Numbered from the stretch's first letter, positions 52,186-62,319 are shown. The stretch is 64,000 bases of DNA from Duganella sp. 1224 (GCF_013408245.1 NZ_JACBYS010000002.1:124001-188000), one strand, 5' to 3'. The notes: generated from the letters alone by a model not told the origin. Program-made: numbers and translations.

Positions 52186-53166
52186 TCATCCAGCCAGCGA
52201 GCGCTTGATGATGCTGGTCAGCTTGACCGCGTAATTCGGGTCGGTGGCGTAACCGGCCTTCTGCAGGCCCTGGGCGAAGCTGGCGGCGTCGCCCGCGCTG
52301 GCCAGCACTTTTTCATAGCGGGGGTTGCTCGCAAGCAAATTCGCGTAATCCTTGAAGCTGTCGGCATAGCTGTCATAGGCGCGGAAGCGCTCGACGCGGG
52401 TCTGGGCCTTGCCGTTGACGTATTCGGTGGTGGTGGCCTCGACCACCTTGCCCTTCCAGTCGCTGCCGGCCTTGATGCCGAACAGGTTGTGGCTGTTGGT
52501 GCCGTCGCGGCCCTTGATCTCGCGCTTGCCCCAGCCGGATTCCAGCGCCGCCTGGCCCAGCATGAACTTGGCCGGGATGCCGGTGCTCTTGCTGGCCTCC
52601 TCGGCGTGCGCCGCCAGTTTATCCTGGAAGCTGCGCACGTGCGGCGCCTGCGAGCCCTTGGCGGCGGCGCTATCGGTGGCGCTGGTGGCGCTGGTGGCGG
52701 CGCTGGCCTTGGCGGCCGCGTTGCCGCCGGCGGCGGCGATGGCGCGCTGCAGCTTGGCGTCCATCAGGCTGGCCATGCCGGCGAAACTGCCGGCGTTGGC
52801 GCCGCTGGTCTTGTCGCCGGCCTCGCCGCCCAGCGCCAGCGCCTGGGCGTCGGTCTGCTTGTTGAGCTGGCGCACCAGCATGTCGGCCAGGCCGATGCCC
52901 TTTTTGGCAATGTTCTGGCTGGTCTGCTGGTCCAGCATGGTCTGGAAGGTCTTGCTCTGCTGGCTGTCCATCATGCCGTCCTGCGGCGTCGCCTCGCGCA
53001 TGCTCTTCATCATCATGTTGACGAACATGGCCTCGAACTGCGTGGCGGCCGACTTCAGCGCCTGCGGGCTGCCGGCGCGGGCCGACTGCTTGAGGCTGCC
53101 CATGTCCCGGACATCCAGCGCAAACTTGCCGCTCAGATCATTGGTGGGGGAAGTGGAGCTGCTCAT
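52186..53166 (-). CDS. flgJ: Flagellar rod assembly protein / muramidase FlgJ
   Basis: A 326-residue two-domain protein. The N-terminal rod-scaffold domain (about 35-105) has AATQFEAMFVNMMMKSMREA; an Ala/Ser-rich linker follows (about 110-170); the C-terminal glucosaminidase-type domain (about 175-326) opens peptidoglycan for the rod, with the catalytic Glu in GQAALESGWGKREI and the SHNLFGIKAG and YDSYADSFKDYANLL motifs. The fused enzyme domain is typical of beta- and gammaproteobacteria. It follows flgI by 12 bases. Confidence 0.97.
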   Translation of the reverse strand: MSSSTSPTNDLSGKFALDVRDMGSLKQSARAGSPQALKSAATQFEAMFVNMMMKSMREATPQDGMMDSQQSKTFQTMLDQQTSQNIAKKGIGLADMLVRQLNKQTDAQALALGGEAGDKTSGANAGSFAGMASLMDAKLQRAIAAAGGNAAAKASAATSATSATDSAAAKGSQAPHVRSFQDKLAAHAEEASKSTGIPAKFMLGQAALESGWGKREIKGRDGTNSHNLFGIKAGSDWKGKVVEATTTEYVNGKAQTRVERFRAYDSYADSFKDYANLLASNPRYEKVLASAGDAASFAQGLQKAGYATDPNYAVKLTSIIKRSLAG

Positions 53167-53178
53167 GGTGGCACCTGC

Positions 53179-54306
53179 TTAAATGATTTCCAGTTCGGCG
53201 CGCAGCGCGCCGGCCGACTTCATTGCCTGCAGGATCGACAGCAGATCCTGCGGCGTGGCGCCGATGGCGTTGAGGGCCTTGACCACGTCCGCCAGCGAGG
53301 CGCCGCCCTTGACCAGCATGACCTTGCCGCCATCTTGCTTGATGCCAACTTGCGGGTTCTGGGTGACCACGGTGCGGCCGCCCGACAGCGGGTTCGGCTG
53401 GCTGACCTGGGTGTCGGCGTTGACCGATACTGACAGATTACCGTGGGAAATGGCGCACGTATCCAGCGTCACCGCGCGGTTCATCACCACCGAGCCGGTG
53501 CGGGCGTTCATGATGACCTTGGCCGGCTGCTCGGCCGGATTGACTTGCATGTCCTGCAGCGTGCCGATGAAGCTGACCCGCTGGTCGCTGCTGCTGGGCG
53601 CCTGGACGCGGATCACGCGGCTGTCCAGCGCGTAGGCGATGCCGGCGCCGTACTTGTCGTTGATGGCCTCGACCACGCGGCTGGCGGTGGCGAAATCGGC
53701 ATTGTTGAGCTCGAGCTTGATCATATTGCCTTCGCCCAGGTTGGTGGCGACCGCGCGCTCGACGGTGGCGCCGCCGGAAATCTTGCCCACGCTCAGGTGG
53801 TTGACGGTCAGCGAGCTGCCGCCGCCGCCGCCGCCGCCGGCCTGCACGCCGACGCCGCCGACCAGCACATTGCCCTGCGCCATGCCGTACACCTGGCCGT
53901 CGGCGCCCTTGAGCGGCGTCATCAGCAAGGTGCCGCCGCGCAGGCTCTTGGCGTTGCCCATCGACGACACGGTGATGTCGAGCTGCTGGCCCGGCTGGGC
54001 GAACGGCGGCAGCGTCGCGGTCACCATCACCGCCGCGACGTTTTTCAGTTGCAGCTGGGTGCCGCCCTGCGGCAGGTTGACGCCCAACTGCTGCAGCATC
54101 GAAATCACGCTTTGCACGGTGAACGGCGTCTGCGTGGTCTGGTCGCCCGACCCGTCCAGGCCGACCACCAGGCCATAGCCCAGCAACTGGTTGTTACGCA
54201 CGCCGGCGATGCTGGCCAGGTCCTTGATGCGCTCGGCCTGGCTGTACGGCGCCAGCAACGACAGGCTCAACAGCAGCGCGGCTTTGATCGTGGTTTTCAT
54301 GGTCAT
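53179..54306 (-). CDS. flgI: Flagellar P-ring protein
   Basis: A 375-residue periplasmic protein that forms the bushing in the peptidoglycan layer. A signal peptide (about 1-24, [18 protein letters not shown]) precedes [40 protein letters not shown] and [19 protein letters not shown] are diagnostic. A Gly run (GGGGGG, about 158-163) interrupts one loop. The ATG shares one base with the flgH stop (TGATG); the Met two codons later is also possible. Confidence 0.98.
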   Translation of the reverse strand: MTMKTTIKAALLLSLSLLAPYSQAERIKDLASIAGVRNNQLLGYGLVVGLDGSGDQTTQTPFTVQSVISMLQQLGVNLPQGGTQLQLKNVAAVMVTATLPPFAQPGQQLDITVSSMGNAKSLRGGTLLMTPLKGADGQVYGMAQGNVLVGGVGVQAGGGGGGGSSLTVNHLSVGKISGGATVERAVATNLGEGNMIKLELNNADFATASRVVEAINDKYGAGIAYALDSRVIRVQAPSSSDQRVSFIGTLQDMQVNPAEQPAKVIMNARTGSVVMNRAVTLDTCAISHGNLSVSVNADTQVSQPNPLSGGRTVVTQNPQVGIKQDGGKVMLVKGGASLADVVKALNAIGATPQDLLSILQAMKSAGALRAELEII

Positions 54307-54959
54307 CAGAACGGCAGCAGGCTTTGGAAGAAGCGCGATGCCATCGAGGACAGCTCGGCGCGGTCGATATGGTTGGCGGTGCGGTACTCGACGCGGGCGT
54401 CGGCCACCGCGGTCGATTGCACGGTGTTGCCGGTGGCGATGCTGTCCGGGTTGATCATGCCGGAAAAGCGGATGTACTCGGTGCCCTTGTTCATGCCGAT
54501 CTGCTTCTCGCCGGCGACGATCAGGTTGCCGTTGCTCAGCACCTCGACCACGGTGATGCCCATGGTGCCGGTGAAGGCGTTGCTGGCGGTCTGGTTGTCG
54601 CCGTCGGTGTAGGTGTTGGTGGTGGCGGCGGTCAGCGGGTTGCCGAAGGTGCTGTTGAGCTTGCCCGGCAGGGTGGCGCTGACGCTGCCCGACTTGTTGC
54701 CCGACGCGGTGCCGGCCTTGTTGGCCGAGGTGCGCTCGGTGATGACCAGCGTCAGCACGTCGCCGACGTGGCGCGCGCGGCGGTCTTCGAACACCGGGCG
54801 GAAGGCGGCCGGCTGGTAGATGGCGCCGTTGTTCGGCACCGCCTGCATCTGTTCGGTGGTCAGCGGGCGCGCGGTCATCGGCGCGCTGACGATCGAGGTC
54901 GGCGTGGCCGAGCAGGCGCTCAGCAGAACCACGGCGGCGAGGGAGAGAGCGTGTTTCAT
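54306..54959 (-). CDS. flgH: Flagellar L-ring lipoprotein
   Basis: A 217-residue outer-membrane ring protein. The N-terminus has a lipobox ([11 protein letters not shown], Cys about 16). [32 protein letters not shown] and [20 protein letters not shown] are the family landmarks. It lies between flgG and flgI, with nine bases to flgG. Confidence 0.98.
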   Translation of the reverse strand: MKHALSLAAVVLLSACSATPTSIVSAPMTARPLTTEQMQAVPNNGAIYQPAAFRPVFEDRRARHVGDVLTLVITERTSANKAGTASGNKSGSVSATLPGKLNSTFGNPLTAATTNTYTDGDNQTASNAFTGTMGITVVEVLSNGNLIVAGEKQIGMNKGTEYIRFSGMINPDSIATGNTVQSTAVADARVEYRTANHIDRAELSSMASRFFQSLLPF

Positions 54960-54968
54960 GGCGTGTCC

Positions 54969-55760
54969 TTACAGCTGCGTCAGCCGTTGCAGCATCTGGT
55001 CGGAGGTGGTGATGGCCTTGGAATTGATCTCGTACGCGCGCTGGGTCTGGATCATATTGACCATCTCCTCCACCACGTTGACGTTGGAGGTTTCCACATA
55101 GCCCTGCAGGATCAGGCCGGTGCCATTGGTGCCCGGCGTGTTCTGCTGCGGCGCGCCGGAGGCGGTGGTCTCGACGTACAGGTTCTCGCCCTTCGACTCC
55201 AGCCCGGTCGGGTTGATGAAGGTGGCCAGCTGCAGGCTGCCCAGTTGCTGGGTGGTGGTGGCGCCGTTGGTGCCGGCGATGTTGACCGACACCGTGCCGT
55301 CGCGCGCCACGGTGATCGACTGCGCGGTGATCGGGATGGTGATGGCCGGCTGCAGCACAAAGCCTTCCGAGGTCACCATCTGGCCGTTCTGGTCGCGCTG
55401 GAAGGAGCCGTCGCGGGTGTAGGCGGTGGTGCCGTCCGGCAGCAGCACGGTGAAGAAGCCGCTGCCGTTGACCATGATGTCCTTGTCATTGCCGGTCGAC
55501 TGCGGGTTGCCCTGGGTATGGATGCGCTCGATGGCGACGGTGCGCACGCCGGTGCCGAGCTGCATGCCGGACGGCAGGTTGGTCTGCTGCGACGATTGCG
55601 CGCCGGGCTGGCGGATGTTCTGGTACAGCAGGTCTTCGAACACCGCGCGGGATTTCTTGAAGCCGTTGGTGCTGACGTTGGCCAGATTGTGGGACGTGAC
55701 GTCCATCTGCGTCTGCTGCGCTTCCATGCCAGTTTTGGCGATCCATAACGAACGTATCAT
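54969..55760 (-). CDS. flgG: Distal rod protein FlgG
   Basis: A 263-residue distal rod subunit. Landmarks: [40 protein letters not shown] (the flagellar rod motif), [20 protein letters not shown] and the C-terminal [20 protein letters not shown]. Length is that of the family. It is 70 bases downstream of flgF. Confidence 0.98.
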   Translation of the reverse strand: MIRSLWIAKTGMEAQQTQMDVTSHNLANVSTNGFKKSRAVFEDLLYQNIRQPGAQSSQQTNLPSGMQLGTGVRTVAIERIHTQGNPQSTGNDKDIMVNGSGFFTVLLPDGTTAYTRDGSFQRDQNGQMVTSEGFVLQPAITIPITAQSITVARDGTVSVNIAGTNGATTTQQLGSLQLATFINPTGLESKGENLYVETTASGAPQQNTPGTNGTGLILQGYVETSNVNVVEEMVNMIQTQRAYEINSKAITTSDQMLQRLTQL

Positions 55761-55830
55761 GATGCTTCTCCCAATGCCGGATGAACCTCAAGACTGTTCA
55801 TCCCATGCCAGCATTATGCGGGAGCCGCCA

Positions 55831-56571
55831 TCAACTCAAAGCGAGGATCTGGGTGGCTTTTGCGGCGTTATTCTCGGCGTTCTTCATCAGGCTCATTTGC
55901 ATTTCAAACTGCCTTGCCAGACTGATCATGTTGACCATGGAATCGACCGGATTGACGTTGCTGCCCTCGACCGCGCCGTCCACCACGCGCACGTTGGGGT
56001 CGTTCTGCGCCGGCGTGCCGTCGGCCTGGCGGAACAGGCCGTCGTCGCCGCGCAGCAGCGTCTTGGTGTCCGGATTGACCAGCTTGATGCGGCCCAGCAC
56101 GTTGGACGGGCCGGGCTCGTAGTTGTCGTTGACCACGCTGACCGTGCCGTCGCTGGCGATGGCGATCTTGGTGTCCGGCGGCACCGCGATCGGGCCGCCG
56201 TCGCCGATCACGGTCTGCCCGCTGGTGGTCTGCAGGATGCCGTTCTCGGTGATCTTCAGGCTGCCGTTGCGGGTATAGGCCTCGGAGCCGTCGGCCGACT
56301 GCACCGCGAGCATGCCCTGGTCGCGGATGGCGATGTCGAGCGGCCGCCCGGTGGTCTCGATCGGCCCCGCGCGGAAGTCGGTGCCGACCGTCGAGTCGAC
56401 CACGAAGGCGCGCGTCGGCAGCCCCTCCGACACCACCGGCACCGCCCGGAACGTATCGAGCTGGGCGCGGAAGCCGGTGGTGGTGGCGTTGGCCAGGTTG
56501 TTGGACACGGTGGCCTGCTGCTCCATCACGTGCCGCGCCCCGGTCATCGCCGTGTAGATCAGGCGGTCCAT
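55831..56571 (-). CDS. flgF: Proximal rod protein FlgF
   Basis: A 246-residue rod protein. It begins DRLIYTAMTGARHVMEQQAT, has NNLANATTTGFRAQLDTFRA, and ends with VDSMVNMISLARQFEMQMSL, the paired helices of the axial family. It sits 11 bases after flgE. Confidence 0.97.
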   Translation of the reverse strand: MDRLIYTAMTGARHVMEQQATVSNNLANATTTGFRAQLDTFRAVPVVSEGLPTRAFVVDSTVGTDFRAGPIETTGRPLDIAIRDQGMLAVQSADGSEAYTRNGSLKITENGILQTTSGQTVIGDGGPIAVPPDTKIAIASDGTVSVVNDNYEPGPSNVLGRIKLVNPDTKTLLRGDDGLFRQADGTPAQNDPNVRVVDGAVEGSNVNPVDSMVNMISLARQFEMQMSLMKNAENNAAKATQILALS

Positions 56572-56582
56572 GGCTGACTCCG

Positions 56583-58139
56583 TTAGCGCAGGTTCACCAG
56601 CGTCTGCAGGATCGAGTCCTCGGTCTTGATGGTCTGCGCATTGGCCTGGTAGACGCGCTGCGCTGTGATCATGTTGACCAGCTCGGCGGTGAGGTCGGTG
56701 TTCGAGGTTTCCACGGCGGACGAGCGCAGCTGGCCCATCGAGCCGGCGTTCGGCACGCCCACCACCGGCTGGCCGGAGGCCGAGCTTTCCGCCCAGGCAT
56801 TGTTGCCCAGCGGGGTCAGGCCGTCGACGCTGGCGAAGTTGGCCAGCGCGATCTGGCCCATCGGGCGCGACTTGCCGTTGCTGTACTGGCCCAGGATCAC
56901 GCCGTTCTCGTCGATCGAGTAGCGCTGCCAGGAACCGGCCGAGTAGCCGTTCTGCTTCGCCGGCTGCGGGTTGGTGACGCTGCCGTACTGGGTGATGTTG
57001 TCGAACGTGGCGGCCACGGTCATCGGCTGCTGGGCGCCGGTGTCCGGGAAGATCGGCAGCGTGATCTGGAATGGCAGCGTCTGCGGGGTCGGCAGCTGGG
57101 CCATGGCCTGCGGGTCCAGCACGCCGCTCTTGGTGAACAGCAGCGTGCCGCTCTTCACCGCCGGCACGGTCAGCGCCGCCGCCAGCTTGGCGTTGATGTC
57201 GTCCGGCGTCATGCCGGTGATCTGGCCGCTGGAGGTCGGGTCCAGCGCGGTAAAGGCGGCGGTCAGCGCGTCCAGCTGCGCCTGCGAGGCGGCGGCCGGC
57301 GGCACCTGGGCCGCCGCGGTCATCGCCTGGTACGCCGCCGACGCGTAGTTGAACGCGGCCTGGGCGATCTGGGTGGCGTCCGGCGGCGTCGTGCGCACCG
57401 CGTCGTTGTACAGGTTGCGGGCGTCGATGGTCGGCTGGTCGGTGCTGAGCGCGGCGGCCACGCCGGCCGACACCACTTCCTTGCCGTCGGCGGCGCTGTA
57501 CACGTCCCAGGTGTTGGCGTCGGTCTTGACGAAATAGTTGGTCATGGTGTGCGCCGTGCCCAGGCTGTCGTAGACGGTGGTGTCGGTGCGGGTGTTGTAG
57601 GTGGTCGGATCATTGGCGTCGAACGGCACCTTGGCCGGCACCTTTTCGGCCGAGCTCAGGTTCATGGCAAACGAGGCGGTGGTGGTCTCGACCGGCTTCA
57701 GGTCGGACTTGTCCAGCGTCAGCGGCACCGGCGCGCCGTACTGGATGACGCCATCCTTGTTGGCCAGGTAGCCGGTCAGCACGGCATTTTGCGCGTTGAC
57801 CAGCGTGTGGGTATTGTCCTCGTGGAACTGGCCATTGCGCGAATACTCGACCGCGCCGTTGACCACCAGGCGGAAGAAACCGCCGCCGTTGATGGCCACG
57901 TCCAGCGGATTGCTGCTGGTTTCGATATTGCCCTGCGTGAACTGCTGCGCCAGCTTCGACACCGACACACCAATACCGGGATTATTGCCCGACACGCCAT
58001 TCAGCGAATTGGCGTACAAGTCGGCAAACTGCGCTTGCGATGCCTTGAAGCCCACGGTGCTGGCGTTGGCGATGTTGTTGCCGATAACGTCCAGCGATTT
58101 GGATGCAGCATTCAAGCCGCTCAGTCCTTGTTGGAACAT
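56583..58139 (-). CDS. flgE: Flagellar hook protein FlgE
   Basis: The 518-residue hook subunit. The N-terminus FQQGLSGLNAASKSLDVIGN, then NIANASTVGFKASQAQFADL, and the C-terminus LTAELVNMITAQRVYQANAQ are canonical. It is longer than the roughly 400 residues of enteric FlgE owing to an Ala-rich insert (about 225-335, with TAAAQVPPAAASQAQLDALT), which lies in a surface domain of the hook. Confidence 0.97.
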   Translation of the reverse strand: MFQQGLSGLNAASKSLDVIGNNIANASTVGFKASQAQFADLYANSLNGVSGNNPGIGVSVSKLAQQFTQGNIETSSNPLDVAINGGGFFRLVVNGAVEYSRNGQFHEDNTHTLVNAQNAVLTGYLANKDGVIQYGAPVPLTLDKSDLKPVETTTASFAMNLSSAEKVPAKVPFDANDPTTYNTRTDTTVYDSLGTAHTMTNYFVKTDANTWDVYSAADGKEVVSAGVAAALSTDQPTIDARNLYNDAVRTTPPDATQIAQAAFNYASAAYQAMTAAAQVPPAAASQAQLDALTAAFTALDPTSSGQITGMTPDDINAKLAAALTVPAVKSGTLLFTKSGVLDPQAMAQLPTPQTLPFQITLPIFPDTGAQQPMTVAATFDNITQYGSVTNPQPAKQNGYSAGSWQRYSIDENGVILGQYSNGKSRPMGQIALANFASVDGLTPLGNNAWAESSASGQPVVGVPNAGSMGQLRSSAVETSNTDLTAELVNMITAQRVYQANAQTIKTEDSILQTLVNLR

Positions 58140-58165
58140 GGTATTCCCCTATTGGTGATGACTGC

Positions 58166-58870
58166 TTACAGAACTTCTTTGATGTCGCTCATGGCGAAGT
58201 GCCCGAGCGAGGTATTCAGCTTGACGCCGCCGCTGCCGGTCGACACGCTGGCCACCGCCGCCAGTTGCAGCGGCGTGGCGTCGGTCAGCGTCTTGCCGCC
58301 GCTGGTGGCGGTGACGGTGAAGGTGTACTTGCCGTCGGCGGCCACGCTCTTGTCGTCCTTGGTGCCGTCCCAGGTGATCGGGTAGGTGCCGACGTCGGCA
58401 TTGGTCATGGTCATGGTGCGCACCGTCTTGCCGCTGCTGTCCTGGATGGCGATGCTGACGTTCTGCGCCGCCGAGGCCAGGTCGAAGCCCAGCACGCTGG
58501 ACTTGGTGACGGTGCCGTCATCGGCCTTGCTGCTGCTCAGCTCGACGCCCTTGCCTGCCACCAGCACGCCCTTGCCGATCAGGCCGATCGCGCTTTGCGA
58601 CTGGGTGTTGGCGATGTCGGTGCGCAGCGTTTCCAGCGTGGCGTTGACCTTGTTGATGCCGGTCACGGTCGACAGCTGGGCCAGCTGGCTGGTCATGGCG
58701 GCGTTGTCCATCGGGTTCAGCGGGTCCTGGTTCTGCAGCTGCGTCACCAGCAGCTTCATGAACTTGTCCTGGTCCGCCTGGACGTCGTCGGTCGCGGTGG
58801 TCTTGCTGGTGTTGTTGACAGTATTGACGTTCGCTGCGGCGGGCGTGTCAAAAATTCCGCTTACGGTCAT
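58166..58870 (-). CDS. flgD: Flagellar hook cap / assembly protein FlgD
   Basis: A 234-residue scaffold needed for hook polymerisation. The N-terminal FlgD motif DKFMKLLVTQLQNQDPLNPM (about 34-53), then NAAMTSQLAQLSTVTGINKV, is followed by the C-terminal Ig-like/tudor hybrid (about 110-220; MTNADVGTYPITWDGTKDDK). Located between flgC and flgE as usual. Confidence 0.97.
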   Translation of the reverse strand: MTVSGIFDTPAAANVNTVNNTSKTTATDDVQADQDKFMKLLVTQLQNQDPLNPMDNAAMTSQLAQLSTVTGINKVNATLETLRTDIANTQSQSAIGLIGKGVLVAGKGVELSSSKADDGTVTKSSVLGFDLASAAQNVSIAIQDSSGKTVRTMTMTNADVGTYPITWDGTKDDKSVAADGKYTFTVTATSGGKTLTDATPLQLAAVASVSTGSGGVKLNTSLGHFAMSDIKEVL

Positions 58871-58882
58871 GATGGCCTCTGA

Positions 58883-59293
58883 TTAGTTCTGACCGATGGT
58901 CAGGGTTTTCAACAGCAGCGTTTTCGCCGCGTTCATGGTTTCCACATTGTTCTGGTAGGAGCGCGAGGCCGACAGCATGTTGACCATCTCGTCCACCACG
59001 TTCACGTTGGGCATGGTGACGTAGCCGTTCTCGTCGGCGGCCGGATGCTTGGGGTCGTACACCATCTTCATCGGCGACTGGTCCTCCACCACCTGCTTGA
59101 CGCGCACGCCGGTGGAGGCGCCGCCGTTGGTCGGCGTGGTGGCCTCGAACACCACCTGGCGCGCGCGGTAGGCCTCGCCGCTGGCGCTGGTCGCGCTGTC
59201 GGCGTTGGCCAGGTTGGAGGCCACCACGTTCAGCCGCTGCGACTGCGCGCTCATGGCAGAACCGGAAACATTAAAAATATTAAACAGTGACAT
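58883..59293 (-). CDS. flgC: Proximal rod protein FlgC
   Basis: A 136-residue rod subunit. It begins [20 protein letters not shown], has [20 protein letters not shown], and ends [20 protein letters not shown]. It is two bases downstream of flgB. Confidence 0.98.
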   Translation of the reverse strand: MSLFNIFNVSGSAMSAQSQRLNVVASNLANADSATSASGEAYRARQVVFEATTPTNGGASTGVRVKQVVEDQSPMKMVYDPKHPAADENGYVTMPNVNVVDEMVNMLSASRSYQNNVETMNAAKTLLLKTLTIGQN

Positions 59294-59295
59294 GC

Positions 59296-59724
59296 TTAGC
59301 TCCCGGACTGGATCGCCGCCATCATCGCCTTGATCTGGCCGTTGATGGCGCCGATGCCGGCCTCATAGCGGATGCCGTTGTCGGCGAACTGGTTGCGCTC
59401 GACATCCATGTCGACCGTGTTGCCGTCCACCGCGCCCTGGATCACGCCGCGGTACAGCAGCGGCGTGCCGTCGGCCAGCGTACCGGCGTCTTGCAGGGGG
59501 TTGGGGTAATGCTTGGGCGCCGTGGTGCGCAGCGACTGCTGGGCGTTGGGGTTGGCCTTGTCCAGCGCGGCCTGCATGGCGCTGCTGAAGTCGATGTCGC
59601 GCGCCTTGTAATTCGGCGTGTCGGCGTTGGCAATATTGGAGGCGAGCACCGACTGGCGGGTCGAGCGCAGGCTCAGTGCCGTTTCATTAAAGCGAAAATA
59701 ATCGTCTAACTTGCTGCCGAGCAT
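59296..59724 (-). CDS. flgB: Proximal rod protein FlgB
   Basis: A 142-residue rod subunit, first gene of the flgBCDEFGHIJKL string. Landmarks: [20 protein letters not shown] and [20 protein letters not shown]. The frame is open for another 35 codons upstream, but homologues begin at MLGSKLDDY and GGGGAG precedes this ATG. The 154-base region shared with divergent flgA must hold both promoters; no sigma-28 site was seen there, as expected for middle-class genes. Confidence 0.97.
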   Translation of the reverse strand: MLGSKLDDYFRFNETALSLRSTRQSVLASNIANADTPNYKARDIDFSSAMQAALDKANPNAQQSLRTTAPKHYPNPLQDAGTLADGTPLLYRGVIQGAVDGNTVDMDVERNQFADNGIRYEAGIGAINGQIKAMMAAIQSGS

Positions 59725-59878
59725 GATCCGCTCCCCTTCCACATTGATGACAGGATCGATGATACGGAGTTGCCCGCCGTAACCATCGAGGGATAAGCAC
59801 CGGTTTCCCGGCCTTATTCCACGCTTCAAGTTCAGACCGCCAGACTATGATGGCAGCATTGAACGGGAAACCATCACC

Positions 59879-60574
59879 ATGAAACCACGTCTGCTCCCAC
59901 TTGCCCTGCTGGCCGCCGCGCTGAGCGGCCCGGCCGCCGCCCAGACCGGGCGCCAGGACCTGGCCGTCATCAAGCATACGGTCGAGCAATTCCTGCAGGT
60001 GCAGGCCGGCGGCCTGCCGGGCCAGGTCACGGTCACCGTCGGCGCCATCGACCCGCGCATGACGCTGGCCGCCTGCCCCGAGCCGCAAGCCTTCTTCATG
60101 CCCGGCGCGCGCGCCTGGGGCAAAACCACGGTCGGCGTACGCTGTGCGACGCCTTCCACGTGGACGGTATATATTCAAGCCAACGTAACGGTAGTGGGCG
60201 AATACATCGCCGCCGCCGCGCCGCTGGTGCAGGGCCAGCCGATCGACGCCAACCAACTGACCACCCTCAAGGGCGATCTGACCATGTTGCCGGCCGGCGT
60301 GGCCACCGATGCCAGCCAGGTGATCGGCCGCAGCGCCACCGTGTCGCTGCCGCCGGGCACGCCGCTGCGGCTGGACACGCTGCGCAGCAAGCCGGTGGTG
60401 CAGTCCGGCCAACTGGTGCGCCTGGTGTCGAGCGGCAACGGCTTCAGCGTGTCGGCCGAGGGCCGGGCGATGAGCACGGCCGGCGACGGCCAGGTGGTGC
60501 AGGTGAAAACCGGCAATGGCCAGCAGATCACCGGCATCGCCAAGACCGGCGGCATGGTCGAGGTAGCATTTTGA
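59879..60574 (+). CDS. flgA: Flagellar P-ring chaperone FlgA
   Basis: A 231-residue periplasmic chaperone for FlgI assembly. The signal peptide is about residues 1-21 (LLPLALLAAALSGPAAA). An N-terminal SAF-type domain and the conserved C-terminal part (LSSGNGFSVSAEGRAMSTAG, DGQVVQVKTGNGQQITGIA) are visible. It is divergent from flgB and 98 bases upstream of flgM. Confidence 0.95.
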   Translation: MKPRLLPLALLAAALSGPAAAQTGRQDLAVIKHTVEQFLQVQAGGLPGQVTVTVGAIDPRMTLAACPEPQAFFMPGARAWGKTTVGVRCATPSTWTVYIQANVTVVGEYIAAAAPLVQGQPIDANQLTTLKGDLTMLPAGVATDASQVIGRSATVSLPPGTPLRLDTLRSKPVVQSGQLVRLVSSGNGFSVSAEGRAMSTAGDGQVVQVKTGNGQQITGIAKTGGMVEVAF

Positions 60575-60598
60575 GCAAGATGTGGCTGCCGATCTGCC

Positions 60599-60625
60599 TA
60601 AAGTTTGGCGCCAAGCCGCCGTTAC
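60599..60625 (+). promoter_or_regulatory. Candidate sigma-28 (FliA) promoter for flgMN
   Basis: TAAAGTTT-N11-GCCGTTAC. Perfect -35 and a -10 matching six of eight FliA consensus positions. It lies 47 bases before the flgM GTG, within the flgA-flgM gap, so FlgM can be made both by readthrough and by its own target sigma factor. Confidence 0.82.
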
Positions 60626-60672
60626 CGACTCAGATCCCGGAGTTTCGACCTCCTCGCTGAGAAGGAAAAGTT

Positions 60673-60990
60673 GTGAAAATTAACGATACATTAAAGAGCA
60701 CGCCCGGCCTGCCGTCGACGCCTGCCGCCACCAGCTCCACCGCGCGCGGCGCGGACAAGGCAGCGGAAGCGGCGCCGTCGAATGTGGCGTCGGACAATGT
60801 CCGCCTGTCGCCGCAAGGCCAGGCGATGGCGGCCAGTTCGGCCAGCGGTGCCAACGCCGTGTTCGACACCAAGAAAGTCGAGCGCATCAAGTTGGCGATT
60901 GCCGATGGCCAGTTCCAGGTCAACTCGGAAAAAGTAGCGGATGGCTTGCTGGACACCGTCAAGGATCTGCTGCACTCAAGAAAACGATAG
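60673..60990 (+). CDS. flgM: Anti-sigma-28 factor FlgM
   Basis: A 105-residue protein that binds FliA and is secreted through the finished hook, releasing the sigma factor. The N-terminus is disordered and Ser/Ala/Thr-rich; the C-terminal sigma-binding half has DNVRLSPQGQAMAASS and KKVERIKLAIADGQFQVNSE, then KVADGLLDTVKDLL. The start is GTG with GAAGGAAAAG upstream. Confidence 0.96.
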   Translation: MKINDTLKSTPGLPSTPAATSSTARGADKAAEAAPSNVASDNVRLSPQGQAMAASSASGANAVFDTKKVERIKLAIADGQFQVNSEKVADGLLDTVKDLLHSRKR

Positions 60991-60997
60991 GATAGTC

Positions 60998-61474
60998 ATG
61001 ACCACCGTCACCCCGCTGAACAGCCTGCGCGAAGAAGCACAGATCATGTCCACCCTGCTGGATGTGCTGCGGCAGGAACAGCAACTGCTGGTGGCGGCGG
61101 ACATCGAGGGCCTGCCGGCCGTCACCACCCGCAAGACCGCGCTGGTCACGCAGATGACCCTGTTGTCGGCGCAACGCCACCGCTCGCTGGGCAAGTGCGG
61201 CTTCCCGGCCGAGGAAGCCGGCATGGACGCGTGGATCGCCGCCAGCGGCGAGGCGCGCGCGGAATCGGAGACGCTGTGGCAAGCGCTGCTCAAGCACACG
61301 CGCGAGGCCAAGGAGCTGAACCGCGTGAATGGCGTACTGATCAATAAGCAAATGGGCCAGACCCAGGACGCGCTGCAGGCGCTGCGTCCGCAAGGGGCGG
61401 CCAGCAACAACTTCTACGGTCCGGGCGGCGTCTCCACCACGCTGCCGCGCAGCCGCGGCTTCCTGGCCGGCTAA
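60998..61474 (+). CDS. flgN: Flagellar export chaperone FlgN
   Basis: A 158-residue coiled-coil chaperone for FlgK and FlgL. The helical body contains LREEAQIMSTLLDVLRQEQQ, LVAADIEGLPAVTTRKTALV and RVNGVLINKQMGQTQDALQA, the last being the conserved C-terminal part. A longer frame begins 19 codons upstream inside flgM, but the ATG seven bases after the flgM stop fits the family. Partner genes flgK and flgL are in the same window. Confidence 0.94.
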   Translation: MTTVTPLNSLREEAQIMSTLLDVLRQEQQLLVAADIEGLPAVTTRKTALVTQMTLLSAQRHRSLGKCGFPAEEAGMDAWIAASGEARAESETLWQALLKHTREAKELNRVNGVLINKQMGQTQDALQALRPQGAASNNFYGPGGVSTTLPRSRGFLAG

Positions 61475-61498
61475 CTTCACCCCGCACTTCGCCTACCA

Positions 61499-61533
61499 GG
61501 GTCTGCCCCCCCCCCCGTACGGGCTCAGACCCG
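61499..61533. repeat. Decayed REP-like palindrome, copy 4, with an 11-base C run
   Basis: The outer arms GGGTCTG and CAGACCC and the centre CGTACGGG match copies 1-3, but the left half has been replaced by a run of eleven C (61506-61516) and the right half reads GGGCTCAG. It lies between the convergent ends of flgN and motD. Confidence 0.75.
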
Positions 61534-61546
61534 ATGTGGCCTGGGG

Positions 61547-62317
61547 TTACGGCGCGGGAGTGGTGGGCACCTCGGTGCTCGGATCGGGAATCCCGGACAG
61601 AATCGTCACCGCCACGCGCCGGTTGCGTGCGCGGCCCTGCGGCGTGTCGTTATCGGCCACCGGCTGGTTGGAGCTGTAGCCCACTGCCGTCAACCGCGCC
61701 GGCGCCACGCCGGCATCAATAAACAGGCGCACCACGCTGCTGGCGCGCACCGACGACAACTCCCAGTTGGACGGATAGCGCGGATTGGCGATCGGCTGAT
61801 TGTCCGTATGCCCCTCCACCTGCACGTCATGACTGTCCTCCTTGAGCAGCGCCGCCACCGCGCGCAGCGCCTCCACCGACTCCGGCATCAGCTTGGCCTC
61901 GCCCGGATCGAACAGCACCGACGCATTGATCTCGACGCTGACGCCGCGCGAATTCTGCGTCACCCGCACCTTGCCCTCCTTGACCAGCGGCGCCATGGTC
62001 GACAACAAATCCTGCGCCAGCTTGGTCATCTGCTCCTTTTCCTTGCGCAGCAGCTCGGTGCGGCGCTTCAGGCCGGGATTGGGGATGGGCAGGTTCTGCA
62101 CTTGCGTATTGACCGGCGTGGCCGAGCCCTGGCCGCCGAAGGCATTGCCCAGCGCATCCGAAAACACCTTGTACTTGCCGATGTTGACCGCCGAAATCGC
62201 GTACATCACCACGAAGAAGGCAAACAGCAAGGTGATGAAGTCGGCGTAGGAAATCAGCCAGCGCTCGTGGTTTTCCGGCTCGTCGTCGAACTTTTTGCGG
62301 GCGCGGCGGTACTGCAT
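61547..62317 (-). CDS. motD: Flagellar motor stator protein MotD (MotB family)
   Basis: A 256-residue stator B subunit. The single transmembrane helix (about 20-42) carries the proton-binding D26 in SYADFITLLFAFFVVMY. The C-terminal OmpA-like domain (about 120-240) anchors to peptidoglycan: VLFDPGEAKLMPESVEALRA, VEGHTDNQPI and the GRARNRRVAV motif. The position downstream of fliA and motC fits the MotCD pair of pseudomonads and relatives, as opposed to MotAB. Two bases separate it from motC. Confidence 0.95.
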   Translation of the reverse strand: MQYRRARKKFDDEPENHERWLISYADFITLLFAFFVVMYAISAVNIGKYKVFSDALGNAFGGQGSATPVNTQVQNLPIPNPGLKRRTELLRKEKEQMTKLAQDLLSTMAPLVKEGKVRVTQNSRGVSVEINASVLFDPGEAKLMPESVEALRAVAALLKEDSHDVQVEGHTDNQPIANPRYPSNWELSSVRASSVVRLFIDAGVAPARLTAVGYSSNQPVADNDTPQGRARNRRVAVTILSGIPDPSTEVPTTPAP

Positions 62318-62319
62318 GA

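Noticed and set aside
61506..61516. An 11-base C homopolymer as a possible phase-variation switch
   Set aside because: It is outside any coding region and inside a decayed palindrome between two convergent genes, so slippage would not change a protein. It may also be a sequencing-length error.
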